Source: Arthrobacter sp. ISL-72
Lineage (GTDB): Bacteria > Actinomycetota > Actinomycetes > Actinomycetales > Micrococcaceae
DNA length: 64,000 nt
Direction: 5' to 3'
Assembly: GCF_018613755.1 (NCBI RefSeq)
Contig: NZ_JAGGPP010000008.1
Span: 248,001-312,000 of the forward strand
Part shown: positions 33,382 through 42,900 of the stretch, one piece after another
Layout of the letters: each line of letters opens with the position of its first letter
Position numbering within the stretch: position 1 is the stretch's first letter
Notes under the pieces: model-generated
What the model was told of the DNA's origin: nothing
The model's database searches: none
The model's input: the letters and a program-made list of their open reading frames with translations, nothing else
Program-made: the position numbers and the translations under genes

Positions 33382-34878
33382 ATGAACGGCAGTCTTAAAA
33401 CCGTGCTTGTCACCGGTGCCACCGGCTACATCGGCGGGCGGCTCGTGCCCCGTCTCCTCGAGGCAGGGCACGCCGTGAAAGTGGTGGTCCGGACACCGGC
33501 AAAGATAGCCGGGGTACCGTGGCTGGAACAGGTCGAGGTCGTGCAGGGCAGCCTCGACGACGGCGAGGTGCTGCGGGCGGCGCTCGACGACGTCGACGTT
33601 CTCTACTACCTGGTCCATTCCATGGCCGCCGGCGCCGGGTTCGAGACCAAAGAAAAAGCCATGGCGGAAACTGCGGCGAAAGCCGCTGCCGACGCCGGCG
33701 TGGGCAGGATTGTCTACCTCGGCGGCCTGCATCCTGAAGGCGCCCGGCTCTCAACGCATATGCGGTCCCGGGAGGCCGTCGGCAAGGTATTCCTTTCGAG
33801 TCCGGTGGACGCGGTGGTGTTCCAGGCCGGCGTCGTGATCGGTTCCGGATCGGCCTCGTTTGAGATGATCCGGCATCTTGCAGAGACCCTCCCCTTCATG
33901 CCGGCGCCGAGCTGGGTGCGGAACCGGATCGAGGCCATCGCGGTCCGCGACGTGCTGCACTACCTCGTTGCCGCAGCGTCATTGGACGGGCCCATCAACC
34001 GCACCTTCGACATCGGATGCCGGCAGGTGCTCTCCTACGCGGGAATGATGAAGGAGTACGCGGCCGAGGCAGGACTGCCGCACCGCGTGGTGCTGGCGCT
34101 GCCCGTTCCTGCGCCCAAACTGGCCGGCATGTGGGTCGCCCTGACCACGCCTATTCCCCTGTCCATGTCCCTGCCGCTGGTCCAATCACTCCAACACGAC
34201 GCGGTGGCGACTGAGAACGACGTCGACGGGTACATCCCGGTGCCCGAGGGCGGCCTGACCTCGTACCGCCAGGCCGTGGCCCTCGCCCTGGGCAAGGAAC
34301 GGGATGCCCAGGTGGAGACCACCTGGGCCAGCGCGGGTGCGGACGCCGACCCGCTCCCGAGCGACCCGGACTGGGCCGGACACCGTGTGTACCTGGACGA
34401 GCGGAGCTTTTCCAGCCCCGCCGACGCGAAGCATGTGTGGACCATCATCGAGGGCATCGGCGGCCGCAACGGCTGGTACTCCCTGCCGTTGGCGTGGCGC
34501 GTCCGCGGCTGGCTGGACAAGCTACAGGGCGGGGCCGGGCTGCTCCGCGGCCGCCGGCATCCGCACCTGCTTGCCGGGGGCGAAGTGGTGGACTGGTGGC
34601 GGGTTGAGCGGATCGAACGGGGCCGGCTGCTGCGGCTGCGGGCAGAGATGCGCGCCCCGGGCCGGGCCTGGCTTGAGCTTTCGGTGGAGCCGGAAGGCGC
34701 CGGCAGCCGTTACCGGCAGCGTGCCATCTTCTTCCCGAAGGGCCTCAGCGGCAGGCTGTACTGGCTCGCTGTGCTGCCGTTTCACAGCGTCATCTTTCCC
34801 GCCATGTCGCACAACATCACGGCCGCCGCGTCAAAGCTGGAAGAAGCAGAATCGGAGTCGGCGCGCTCCGCACCGTAG
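33382..34878 (+). CDS. NAD(P)-binding Rossmann protein with DUF2867 domain
   Basis: The 498-residue protein has an atypical SDR/epimerase N-terminus (VLVTGATGYIGGRLVPRLLEAGH; VDVLYYLVHSMAAG; IVYLGGLHPEG), then from about residue 340 a DUF2867-like C-terminal domain (VWTIIEGIGGRNGWYSLPLAWRVRG ... GSRYRQRAIFFPKGLSGRLYW). Proteins of this build are widespread in actinobacteria with no defined substrate. The ATG at 33382 follows AAGGAG. It is divergent from mfd with 210 bp between the starts; that interval holds promoter-like AT-richer sequence but no gene. Confidence 0.85.
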   Translation: MNGSLKTVLVTGATGYIGGRLVPRLLEAGHAVKVVVRTPAKIAGVPWLEQVEVVQGSLDDGEVLRAALDDVDVLYYLVHSMAAGAGFETKEKAMAETAAKAAADAGVGRIVYLGGLHPEGARLSTHMRSREAVGKVFLSSPVDAVVFQAGVVIGSGSASFEMIRHLAETLPFMPAPSWVRNRIEAIAVRDVLHYLVAAASLDGPINRTFDIGCRQVLSYAGMMKEYAAEAGLPHRVVLALPVPAPKLAGMWVALTTPIPLSMSLPLVQSLQHDAVATENDVDGYIPVPEGGLTSYRQAVALALGKERDAQVETTWASAGADADPLPSDPDWAGHRVYLDERSFSSPADAKHVWTIIEGIGGRNGWYSLPLAWRVRGWLDKLQGGAGLLRGRRHPHLLAGGEVVDWWRVERIERGRLLRLRAEMRAPGRAWLELSVEPEGAGSRYRQRAIFFPKGLSGRLYWLAVLPFHSVIFPAMSHNITAAASKLEEAESESARSAP

Positions 34879-34931
34879 GATGTGGGAGGCAAAAAACCGA
34901 TGCCCCATACCCCCAACCCAATGGAGGAACA

Positions 34932-35429
34932 ATGGCACTGAGTGCTTCCACCACCCTGCCGCACAGCGTCGATCGCGTAGCCGCTGTGTTCGCCAACGAG
35001 GATTTCCAGCGCCACACCAGCGAACTGGTCGGCGGAACCCTTGAATCGTTCAAGGTCGACGGCGATGTTGCCGGCGCGTTCAGCACCACCTCGGTGCGCA
35101 CCCTGCCCACCACCCGGCTGCCTGAGATTGCCCGCAAGTTCGTGGGTGACAGCCTCACTGTGACCCAGCTTGAGTCGTGGGAAGCTCCCGCCGCAGACGG
35201 CTCCCGCCAGAGCAGCATCAGCCTGAAGATTGCCGGGGCACCGCTGGACGTGAGTGCAGTTCAGCGGCTTATCGCCGATGGCGGCAGCACCCGCGTGGAA
35301 CTGGAGGGCAATGTCACGTCCTCTGTCCCGTTCCTGGGCGGCAAGATCGCCGACGCCGCGGAGCCCATGGTGGGCAAGGCACTGAACATCCAGTCGCAGC
35401 AGGCCCAGGCCTGGCTGGAAAGCCATTAA
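34932..35429 (+). CDS. DUF2505 domain protein
   Basis: The 165-residue protein matches the DUF2505 family (LPHSVDRVAAVFANEDFQRH near the start, SVPFLGGKIADAAEPMVGKAL near the end), a START/SRPBCC-like lipid- or ligand-binding fold found mainly in actinobacteria. No signal peptide or membrane segment is seen. The ATG at 34932 follows GGAGGA. It is probably transcribed with the two-helix protein that follows after 3 bp. Confidence 0.85.
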   Translation: MALSASTTLPHSVDRVAAVFANEDFQRHTSELVGGTLESFKVDGDVAGAFSTTSVRTLPTTRLPEIARKFVGDSLTVTQLESWEAPAADGSRQSSISLKIAGAPLDVSAVQRLIADGGSTRVELEGNVTSSVPFLGGKIADAAEPMVGKALNIQSQQAQAWLESH

Positions 35430-35432
35430 CCC

Positions 35433-35654
35433 GTGCAGCTTCCCGCAGCACTTGCCTGGGTCCTGATCATTGCCGGCATCTGGTCCCTGGTGGTGTGGCC
35501 GCAGTTCCTCCGCCGCGTCATGAAGGATCCGCGGGCACGTGACGCCGCCGGCAAGGCCACGAAGTTCCTGACGGTCCACGTTGTCCTGGTGTCCGTCTCC
35601 ATGGTGCTGGGAGCCGCCACCGCGGCGATCGGTGTCGCCGGGCTGGTCGGCTAG
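35433..35654 (+). CDS. SCO4848-family small membrane protein
   Basis: The 73-residue protein has helices ALAWVLIIAGIWSLVVWPQFL and FLTVHVVLVSVSMVLGAATAAIGVAGLVG with a charged loop RRVMKDPRARD. This resembles the SCO4848 family of actinobacterial small membrane proteins of unknown role. It starts with GTG three bases after the DUF2505 stop. The following 108 bp to the beta-helix stop hold no convincing gene. Confidence 0.75.
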   Translation: MQLPAALAWVLIIAGIWSLVVWPQFLRRVMKDPRARDAAGKATKFLTVHVVLVSVSMVLGAATAAIGVAGLVG

Positions 35655-35762
35655 CCGGCCGAGCGAAGGAGTGGACAGGCTCCGTTGGCCGTACTCCGGG
35701 CAGGAAACAACGTGCCCGGGGTGCGGCCATCAACGCGCCTGGCGCCCGGTGGAGGTGTCGAA

Positions 35763-37223
35763 CTAGTACGTTTCGTTGTTGAGCAGCGTTGTCTGCACGC
35801 CTTCGTCGATGATCGTATCGGAAGGCGTCCTGGCTCCGGTCCTTCCGAGTACGTTGCCGCTCACCCGGGCCCCGCGGCCCCATTTGGAAACATGGATTCC
35901 TTTCGCCGGCGGACCGCCCAACGTCTCCACTTTGCAACCGCTAACGATGCTGTTTCCGCCAATTTCAACTGCATTTCCCCGATGCGCCACAATGGTCGTT
36001 CCTTCGACAACTGCTCCGGAGTATGCAAGAACGGCCAAGCGGGACCGGGACGAGGCCACTGTGCCGCCGGCCCAGCGGCAGCCTGCGTGGAGTTCCAGCG
36101 CAGGCAGCGCAGCCTCTGTCATTTGCTCAGTCATGTCGCTGACGCTGCAGTTCGTGAAGGAGCTGTCCCGGGCGCCCTCGCTGGGGTTCACCCAGACTCC
36201 GAATGATGTGCCCGGCGAGGGGTCCCTCCCGGTCCGGGTCCACTGGCAATTCTCAAATTGGTTGTCGTGGGACATGTAAGCGAGCTCCACAGCCCCATGG
36301 TTGTACAGCCCGACGATGTTTTTGAACACGCATCTCACCACAGGATTACCGGACAGCGAGGTCCAGCCCTCCGTCTGAACGTCAGAAATAGTCGTCTCGG
36401 CGCATGCGAGATTAATCGGTGGATATCCCTCCGCCGCGCTGATAATCGTCACGCCAGACAGTGCAGCCCTCACAGTGAGGTGGGCCGTCCCGCCGCTGGC
36501 TGCATCAGGCCCAAGCGAAGGAACCAGCCCGGAGTTCAGCCTGCGAAGAACCGGCCTTCGCCCCTCGACCGTGGCCAGTTTCGGTGCGCGCCCGTCAAGG
36601 AAGACAAGGCCCGTTGCAGGCTCCGACCTGATGATCCGCGCCACGGCGTTGGGAGTCCGCGGGGATTCCACTGACTTGTTGACATTGCCTCCTTCGAGCG
36701 AGACCAGGTCGCCGGGAGCCAGTTGTGCTCCCGCCGCTTGGTCGCTGAGCTTAACGCTCGTTGACCCCTCGGCGGTGTCCTCGATGATGATTCCGGGTTC
36801 ACGGTGCACGGAGGACGCCGCATTTCCCGGTCCGTACGTCCCCAGGTGCCATGCCACTGCCTGTGCCATGTTGCGGATCGGAGACATGTTGACGATCGTT
36901 GTCGAGCCGGCGCCGGCTCCCCGTACTGTCACTCCGCTCTTGTGAACAATTCCGCTAACTGTTCTGTACCGCCCCGGAGGTATGACGACTGCTACTGAAT
37001 GTCGGTAGGCGAATTCCAGCGCGGCATTGATCGCGCCACTATCGTCGCCTGTACCGTCGCCCCGTGCCCCGAATGCCTTAACGTTCACCGACTGGGACGG
37101 AGTTTCGGGAAGCGCCTGGGGCAGCTGAAGGGGACGGTCAGCCACGAACGTGCCCGCCAGGGCTCCCGAACTGACGACAATAAGAAACTGCCGCCGCGCC
37201 ACCTCTTGCGCGTCACCTAGCAT
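35763..37223 (-). CDS. Tat-exported right-handed beta-helix protein (pectate-lyase-like)
   Basis: The 486-residue protein begins with a twin-arginine type signal (VARRQFLIVVSSGALAGTFVA), then VNVKAFGARGDGTGDDSGAINAAL, the signature of pectate-lyase superfamily beta-helices, which also include phage tailspikes and polysaccharide lyases or epimerases. The rest carries irregular beta-helix repeats (GVTVRGAGAGSTTIV; GNSIVSGCKVETLGG). In a polysaccharide locus it is a reasonable candidate for cutting or modifying the exported polymer. Catalytic residues could not be placed. The start is ATG at 37223, eight bases after AGGA; the frame extends to 37295 without support. It is the last gene of a minus-strand trio. 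Confidence 0.8.
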   Translation of the reverse strand: MLGDAQEVARRQFLIVVSSGALAGTFVADRPLQLPQALPETPSQSVNVKAFGARGDGTGDDSGAINAALEFAYRHSVAVVIPPGRYRTVSGIVHKSGVTVRGAGAGSTTIVNMSPIRNMAQAVAWHLGTYGPGNAASSVHREPGIIIEDTAEGSTSVKLSDQAAGAQLAPGDLVSLEGGNVNKSVESPRTPNAVARIIRSEPATGLVFLDGRAPKLATVEGRRPVLRRLNSGLVPSLGPDAASGGTAHLTVRAALSGVTIISAAEGYPPINLACAETTISDVQTEGWTSLSGNPVVRCVFKNIVGLYNHGAVELAYMSHDNQFENCQWTRTGRDPSPGTSFGVWVNPSEGARDSSFTNCSVSDMTEQMTEAALPALELHAGCRWAGGTVASSRSRLAVLAYSGAVVEGTTIVAHRGNAVEIGGNSIVSGCKVETLGGPPAKGIHVSKWGRGARVSGNVLGRTGARTPSDTIIDEGVQTTLLNNETY

Positions 37224-37307
37224 GGCGACGTCCTGGTTCCGTTCCCGTGGACGGCCGCGGGTCCAGGGGTCCTGCGCCGGTCCGCTCCAGGACACCGCAT
37301 TCCGGAC

Positions 37308-38177
37308 TTACGCATGCTGGAACCGTGAAAGGCGTAGGTTGATCAGGGCGCGCTGGGCCGGTCGCAGCAGCCTGGCTTTTGCGCGGAATTGGGACAGGAA
37401 TGATCGCCACTCCTGGGGGTCGGCCCTCTCGGCCTGGCCTGAGACGGACGAGCGCCGGAGGGTTCGCGTGTCACCCAGACAGCCGCAGGCATCGCGGGCC
37501 AGCTGCCCGTAGGACTCGTCAAGAAGCGGGTCATCGGCTTTGGCGAGCCAGCCTCCGGTCGTTGTGGCTTGCTTGCCATGCCGGCGGTACATCAGAACAG
37601 GTTCCGCGGTCCGCACCATCCGTGCCCCCTTGCGGGCAGCTCTCAGCCATAGGTCGTAATCCTCGGCTGCCGTAGCACGGTAGCCGCCCATGTCATCCAT
37701 GATTTGGCGGGTGGCATAGAGAGTCGGATGGACCAGGACATTCCCGAGGAGAAGGTGCAGAGGGGTGGCGTCCGGCGCTATGCGGCCAGGTAGATCCGGT
37801 CTGACGGGAAGGCCTCTGGAGTTCATGAAAATGACGCTGCTGAAAACCATTTCTGCCGACCGCAGGTTTGCTTCCTGCAGGGCAAAACGCCAAGGAAGGC
37901 ACAGGTCGTCCGCGTCCATCCGCGCCACGTGCTCGCTGTCGGTGGACGCCAGAAGAAAGTTCAGACCCTTGGCGACGCCTCCGGATGCCTGATGATGGAT
38001 CGCTTTCACCCGGCGGTCTGTCACCGATTCCAGATACTCCGGCGTCCCATCGTCACTGCCATCGTTCAAGATCACTAATTCCGAGTCCCGGGGCATTGCC
38101 TGGAGCGTGCTGCGGACTGCGCGTGGAAGATACGGCAGGCCATTCTTCACGGGCATCAGCACTGACAGTCTGGGCAT
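37308..38177 (-). CDS. Glycosyltransferase family 2
   Basis: The 289-residue GT-A enzyme opens with RLSVLMPVKNGLPYLPRAVRSTL and has the nucleotide/metal motif HVARMDADDLCLPWR (DxDD) and the acceptor-side GYRATAAEDYDLWLRAARKG (ED). It probably adds one sugar to the lipid-linked repeat unit at the cytoplasmic face. Its start has a very strong AGGAGGAGGG site, and its first 125 bp lie inside the 3' end of the polymerase gene in another frame. Donor sugar unknown. Confidence 0.9.
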   Translation of the reverse strand: MPRLSVLMPVKNGLPYLPRAVRSTLQAMPRDSELVILNDGSDDGTPEYLESVTDRRVKAIHHQASGGVAKGLNFLLASTDSEHVARMDADDLCLPWRFALQEANLRSAEMVFSSVIFMNSRGLPVRPDLPGRIAPDATPLHLLLGNVLVHPTLYATRQIMDDMGGYRATAAEDYDLWLRAARKGARMVRTAEPVLMYRRHGKQATTTGGWLAKADDPLLDESYGQLARDACGCLGDTRTLRRSSVSGQAERADPQEWRSFLSQFRAKARLLRPAQRALINLRLSRFQHA

Positions 38178-39435
38178 TGGCCCTCCTCCTCAGGTTATGT
38201 AGAAAAGCCACGATGGTTATCCCAATGACGATGGTCATCACTCTGCTAACCGAGCGCGTGTTGTATTGCAGCAGATACAGGCTGCTGATCGCAATAAGGC
38301 CCATGACGGCCACGAGAGCGAGCCGGCCCAAGGGGCTGGAGTTCTGCATTGTTATGTTTATGCAAAGCCGGCAAATAAGAGCCCAGGTAAACATTGCCAG
38401 CACCAGGGCGGGCATACCGGCATTTGCGAACTCCCCGATCATGGAGTAGGGAATATAGAAATGGGCGCGCAAGGAAGCCCCCCAGACGTCCCAGCCCGCA
38501 GCGCCACCCGGAGCAGGATTAATTGAGGCGAAGAAGGCAGCGGGAGGAATTTTCTCGGCGAAATTTGCAGTAAATTGCGCAATTGGCGCCGTAAATCCGA
38601 AGTTTCCCACCAGTTCCAAAACCTCCGAGAAGTTGTTGGGTCCGATGTGGCTTTGCAGGTATTCCGCGTAGGGAATCAATCCATGACGCTCCAGCTCCCG
38701 TGACCTCAGAGCGACGGGAAGCGACAAGTAGGAAAGCAGACCAGCGAGCAACCAAAGCGGCCAGCGGACCCTCCTTCCCGCGAAGAGAGTGCCTGCGAGA
38801 AAAATGAAAGGGGCAACTGCCAGCAGCCTCGTACCGTAGGCGAACAGGCACAGCGAAATTCCGGCAAACAGCACTGTGCCGAGCACCCTGTGCCTGGCGG
38901 CGACCAGACCTGAAGCAATAATTCCCACAGGCGCTGCAATGTTCGACAGACTCGCCAACGCCTGGGGTCCCTGGAATTTCAGGTATTCCTCGGCCTCAAG
39001 CAGGTTGCTGCCCTTTGCAACGACGAGCAGGGCGCCCGACGCGAGGGCACAGAGCACCCAGATGCCGGTGTGTGCCGCGAGTTCCGAACTAAGTGTTCCT
39101 CCCAGCCCTTGCAGCCTTGGTCCCCGGGCGGGGAAGGCGCATGCCAGCACCAAGCCCAGAACGGCAAACGCGAAGATGCGGGCGGATCCCTCCGGCGAAT
39201 AGGCATACCAAACCTCAGTGAACGGGTTGTCCTCAGGCAATATCACTGAGCTGTGATACCAGAGCGCTGCAATCCAAGTAGCCAGCAGGACGACCGCAAG
39301 GCCAATAGCGGGCATAACACCTAGTGGCATGCGACGCAAAAACATGTAGCTCCAGACTTCAGCCCTGCTGATTTCGGCTGAATAGTTGAGGCCGTTGTCG
39401 CGACCGGGAAGTTCGACGTGGCCAGTCTTTGCCAT
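38053..39435 (-). CDS. Wzy-like polysaccharide polymerase
   Basis: The 460-residue integral membrane protein has about 11 predicted helices and a larger periplasmic-type loop with SRELERHGLIPYAEYLQSHIGPNN, a general plan for O-antigen/exopolysaccharide polymerases, whose sequences are barely conserved. Genes for other polymer functions surround it. The start is set at ATG 39435 (MAKTGHVELPG), with a weak GGGAT upstream; the frame runs on to 39522. The last 41 residues are hydrophilic and are encoded over the start of the GT2 gene, an unusually long overlap. Confidence 0.72.
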   Translation of the reverse strand: MAKTGHVELPGRDNGLNYSAEISRAEVWSYMFLRRMPLGVMPAIGLAVVLLATWIAALWYHSSVILPEDNPFTEVWYAYSPEGSARIFAFAVLGLVLACAFPARGPRLQGLGGTLSSELAAHTGIWVLCALASGALLVVAKGSNLLEAEEYLKFQGPQALASLSNIAAPVGIIASGLVAARHRVLGTVLFAGISLCLFAYGTRLLAVAPFIFLAGTLFAGRRVRWPLWLLAGLLSYLSLPVALRSRELERHGLIPYAEYLQSHIGPNNFSEVLELVGNFGFTAPIAQFTANFAEKIPPAAFFASINPAPGGAAGWDVWGASLRAHFYIPYSMIGEFANAGMPALVLAMFTWALICRLCINITMQNSSPLGRLALVAVMGLIAISSLYLLQYNTRSVSRVMTIVIGITIVAFLHNLRRRANAQTVSADAREEWPAVSSTRSPQHAPGNAPGLGISDLERWQ

Positions 39436-39529
39436 GAATCCCGCATCGTCAACGGTCCGGGAGCGAGTCAACCCAAATCGAGAAGTGTTCCCCGTAACCG
39501 GCCGGCAAACCCGAGAAATCACCGGAAAA

Positions 39530-39562
39530 AAACGAGTAGTTCAATCGGGAAACTACTCGTTT
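39530..39562. promoter_or_regulatory. 12-bp inverted repeat in the divergent promoter of the polysaccharide locus
   Basis: AAACGAGTAGTT (39530-39541) and its exact complement AACTACTCGTTT (39551-39562) flank nine bases. The octamer TTCAATCG occurs twice, overlapping each arm (39540-39547 and 39561-39568). It lies between two divergent units, 33 bp before the GT4 start, and is a good operator candidate; a hairpin attenuator is the alternative. Confidence 0.5.
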
Positions 39563-39594
39563 CAATCGATTCAGCCGCTGCTAATGTCACCGAA

Positions 39595-40836
39595 ATGAGC
39601 CCATCTCAGCTGCGTATCACGATTCTCGGTTTGAACTATGAACCCGAGCCGACTGGCATCGCTCCGTACACGACGGGCCTCGCGGAAGGGCTTACTGCGG
39701 CCGGCCATGAGGTCCGGGTTTTGACGGGCTACCCACACTATCCGGAGTGGAGGATCCGGCAGGGATACTCCGGCTGGTCGCGCTCCGAGGTGCTGAACGG
39801 CGTTCGACTTCTTCGGCTCAGGCACTTCGTTCCGGCAGCGCCGAAACGCGTTGACCGCCTCCTCATGGAAGTGACGTTTGGCTTCAGATTGATGTGCTCG
39901 AACTGGGGAAAGCCGGATGTTGTCCTGCTTGCCAGTCCGGCGCTCATCTCGAGTGCCATGGCCATGCTCCGTCTCAGACTGGGGCTGCACCCACCCAGAA
40001 CGGTTGTCTGGGTACAGGACATCTACAGTGCAGGCCTCGTCGAAACCGGAGCGGCCAGGGGCTGGGCGGCGACACTCACACAAAAGCTGGAGTCATCGAC
40101 GCTGAATCGTGCGGATGGAGTAGTCGCAATCCACGAAAGATTCAAGCATTATCTAACTTCCCGCCTGGGCCTGGAGGAAAATGCTGTAAGGGTGATTCGC
40201 AATTGGACCCACCTGGCGAGTGCAGGCCCAGTGGATAAGGAAGCCGTTCGCCGTTCGCTCGGATGGAAACCGGCTGAGGTTGTTGTTCTGCATTGTGGCA
40301 ACATGGGCGCAAAACAAGGCCTGGAAAATGTTGTCGCAGCAGCGAAAATCGCAGCCTCCAGAAACTCTCCCGTGCGTTTCGTGCTCATGGGAGACGGTAA
40401 TCAGAGGACACTGCTTGAAGCCTCGTCAGCCGGTATCAAAAACCTGACTTTCGTTGATCCGGTGCCCGCAGAGGATTTTCAAGCCGTTATGGCCGCGGCG
40501 GATATTCTCCTGGTCAATGAACGCCCCGGCATCACTGAAATGGCCGTGCCCAGCAAACTTACTTCCTACTTCAGCAGCGGCAACCCGGTGGTTGCGGCCA
40601 CAGACGCCGGCAGCGTAACTGCTTCCGAGCTCCATGCATCCGGAGGCGGCGTTCGAATCACAGCCGGCGATCCGCTCGCCTTGGTGCTCACAAGTGAGGA
40701 CCTGGGCCGCGACATGGCGAGGCGTCGGGAACTCGGACGAAACGGCCTGCAGTTCCGGGAGCGAACGCTTTCCGCCGCGCATGCGATCCAAGAGTACGAG
40801 GAATTCCTTTGCGAACTAGTAACCCAAAACCTTTGA
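39595..40836 (+). CDS. WcaI-like glycosyltransferase family 4
   Basis: The 413-residue GT-B enzyme begins RITILGLNYEPEPTGIAPYTTGLAEGL and GHEVRVLTGYPHYPEWRI, both typical of WcaI, the colanic-acid fucosyltransferase-type enzyme. The C-terminal half has HCGNMGAKQGLENVV and a loosely conserved E...E region near VNERPGITEMAVPSKL. It sits directly before gmd and fcl, so a role in transferring fucose to the repeat unit is plausible. The ATG at 39595 is chosen because homology starts there; the frame is open to 39418. Confidence 0.87.
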   Translation: MSPSQLRITILGLNYEPEPTGIAPYTTGLAEGLTAAGHEVRVLTGYPHYPEWRIRQGYSGWSRSEVLNGVRLLRLRHFVPAAPKRVDRLLMEVTFGFRLMCSNWGKPDVVLLASPALISSAMAMLRLRLGLHPPRTVVWVQDIYSAGLVETGAARGWAATLTQKLESSTLNRADGVVAIHERFKHYLTSRLGLEENAVRVIRNWTHLASAGPVDKEAVRRSLGWKPAEVVVLHCGNMGAKQGLENVVAAAKIAASRNSPVRFVLMGDGNQRTLLEASSAGIKNLTFVDPVPAEDFQAVMAAADILLVNERPGITEMAVPSKLTSYFSSGNPVVAATDAGSVTASELHASGGGVRITAGDPLALVLTSEDLGRDMARRRELGRNGLQFRERTLSAAHAIQEYEEFLCELVTQNL

Positions 40837-40864
40837 TAAACCTGCTCGCCACTAGGGGGAACAA

Positions 40865-41893
40865 ATGAAAAAGCGTGCTTTCATCACAGGCATCACAGGC
40901 CAGGACGGATCGTACCTGGCGGAGCTTCTACTACTTAAGGGCTACGAAGTCCACGGCCTCATCCGCCGGGCGTCCACTTTCAACACAGCACGAATCGACC
41001 ACCTCTACACGGATCCGCACGACCCGGCCGCCAGGCTGTTCCTGCATTACGGCGACCTCAGTGACGGGGCGCGGATGGTGACGCTTCTTTCAGAAATCCG
41101 ACCTGACGAGGTATACAACCTCGGGGCTCAGTCCCATGTGCGTGTGTCCTTTGAAGAACCCGAGCACACCGGTGACACGACGGGCATAGGATCAATCCGG
41201 CTACTCGAGGCCGTGCGGCTTGCAGGCATCGATACGCGTTACTACCAGGCTTCCTCCTCCGAAATGTTCGGGGCGACGCCACCGCCGCAGAATGAAGATA
41301 CGCCGTTCTACCCTCGCTCCCCCTACGGCGCCGCCAAGGTCTACAGCTACTGGGTCACCAAGAATTACCGCGAGGCTTATGGTCTTTTCGCCGTCAACGG
41401 GATTCTGTTCAATCACGAGTCGCCCCGAAGGGGCGAGACATTTGTCACCAGGAAAATAACGCGTGCAGTGGCCGCGATCCATGCCGGCAAGCAGGACACA
41501 CTCTTCATGGGAAATCTTGACGCGGTTCGCGACTGGGGCTATGCAGCCGAATATGTAGAAGGCATGTGGCGAATGCTGCAGGTTGACGAGCCCGAAGACT
41601 ACGTGCTGGCGACCGGTGTCGGCTTCACAGTGAGGGACTTCCTCAAGATCGCGTTCGAACACGTCGGGCTCAACTGGGAAGACCATGTTGTGTTTGATGA
41701 GAAGTTTCTTCGGCCCACGGAAGTGGATGCCCTCGTCGGGGATGCCACCAAGGCGAAGGACAAGCTCGGGTGGAAACCGACTGTGGAGACCCCCGACTTA
41801 GCCAGAATCATGGTCGAAGCGGACATTCGGGCCTTGAATTGCGCGGGCACCGCCTGGGTGGACCGCGTTCAGTTGCCGTCATGGGGGTCATGA
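40865..41893 (+). CDS. gmd: GDP-mannose 4,6-dehydratase
   Basis: The 342-residue extended SDR converts GDP-mannose to GDP-4-keto-6-deoxymannose, the first step to GDP-L-fucose. NADP motif [18 protein letters not shown], the region [18 protein letters not shown], and catalytic [20 protein letters not shown] (YxxxK) followed by [17 protein letters not shown] are all characteristic. The ATG lies after GGGGGA. The stop overlaps the fcl start. Confidence 0.97.
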   Translation: MKKRAFITGITGQDGSYLAELLLLKGYEVHGLIRRASTFNTARIDHLYTDPHDPAARLFLHYGDLSDGARMVTLLSEIRPDEVYNLGAQSHVRVSFEEPEHTGDTTGIGSIRLLEAVRLAGIDTRYYQASSSEMFGATPPPQNEDTPFYPRSPYGAAKVYSYWVTKNYREAYGLFAVNGILFNHESPRRGETFVTRKITRAVAAIHAGKQDTLFMGNLDAVRDWGYAAEYVEGMWRMLQVDEPEDYVLATGVGFTVRDFLKIAFEHVGLNWEDHVVFDEKFLRPTEVDALVGDATKAKDKLGWKPTVETPDLARIMVEADIRALNCAGTAWVDRVQLPSWGS

Positions 41894-42870
41894 CCATGGA
41901 CAAAAGTTCTCAGTTCGCTCCCGGCAAGCTAGACCGCGAGTCCGCCTTTTTCGTTGCAGGGCACCGCGGCCTTGTTGGCTCGGCCATCTGGCGCTGCCTC
42001 GAATCGAACGGATTCACTCGACTCCTAGGACGCACGTCGACCGAACTCGATCTCACGGACCGCAGTGCAACTTTTGCGTTTTTTCGGGAATTCTCACCGC
42101 GGTACGTGGTTCTGGCCGCCGCAAAGGTGGGAGGGATCCTGGCCAACAACAGGTTTCCCGTTGACTTCCTCAGCGAAAACCTGCGCATCCAACTGAATGT
42201 TCTGGACGCCGCCCTTGAAGCCGGAGTCGAACGGCTGCTATTCCTCGGATCCTCTTGTATCTATCCCCGGATGGCAAGCCAGCCGATCCGTGAAGAGTCC
42301 CTCATGACCGGCCATCTCGAGCCAACCAATGATGCCTACGCCATTGCAAAAATCGCAGGCATACTCCAAATCCAGGCTATCCGCCGCCAGTACGGTCTTC
42401 CGTGGATCTCCGCGATGCCCACCAACCTTTACGGACCCGGCGACAACTTCTCCCGACTCGGATCCCATGTGCTTCCTGCCTTGATACGGCGCTTCGATGA
42501 GGCGGTCATGAACGGGGCACAGTCCGTTGAGAACTGGGGAACAGGTACACCCCGGCGAGAGTTCCTGCACGTCGACGACATGGCCGGGGCGTGTCTCCAC
42601 CTCCTCGAAAATTACGACGGTCCCACTCAGATAAACGTTGGAACGGGAACAGACGTGAGCATTAAGGAACTGGCCGAAATTGTGGCTGACGCGGTCGGCT
42701 ATGAGGGCTCCCTGCTGTGGGATACCAGCAGGCCGGACGGCACTCCGCAGAAGCTGCTCGACGTTAGCCGCCTGACCGCCTCGGGATGGACGCCAAAAAT
42801 CACCCTTCGCGAGGGAATCTCCGACACCGTGCAGTGGTACCGGTCGAACACCGGCAGACTCCGCGTCTAA
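41890..42870 (+). CDS. fcl: GDP-L-fucose synthase
   Basis: The 326-residue epimerase/reductase turns GDP-4-keto-6-deoxymannose into GDP-L-fucose. Motifs: [33 protein letters not shown], catalytic [12 protein letters not shown] (YxxxK) and [24 protein letters not shown] at 41890 overlaps the gmd stop (ATGA); ATG at 41896 is an equal alternative, and starts farther upstream lie in gmd. With gmd it fixes L-fucose, or another GDP-6-deoxyhexose, as a likely component of the polymer. Confidence 0.95.
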   Translation: MTMDKSSQFAPGKLDRESAFFVAGHRGLVGSAIWRCLESNGFTRLLGRTSTELDLTDRSATFAFFREFSPRYVVLAAAKVGGILANNRFPVDFLSENLRIQLNVLDAALEAGVERLLFLGSSCIYPRMASQPIREESLMTGHLEPTNDAYAIAKIAGILQIQAIRRQYGLPWISAMPTNLYGPGDNFSRLGSHVLPALIRRFDEAVMNGAQSVENWGTGTPRREFLHVDDMAGACLHLLENYDGPTQINVGTGTDVSIKELAEIVADAVGYEGSLLWDTSRPDGTPQKLLDVSRLTASGWTPKITLREGISDTVQWYRSNTGRLRV

Positions 42871-42900
42871 TTACTACTTCCCCGGAGGATGGAAAATTCG

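Noticed and set aside
35671..35766. Possible 31-codon zinc-ribbon-like peptide (CPGCGHQRAW) starting GTG
   Set aside because: Only one CxxC pair, and the GAAGGA sequence abuts the GTG, leaving no spacing. Not enough evidence for a gene.
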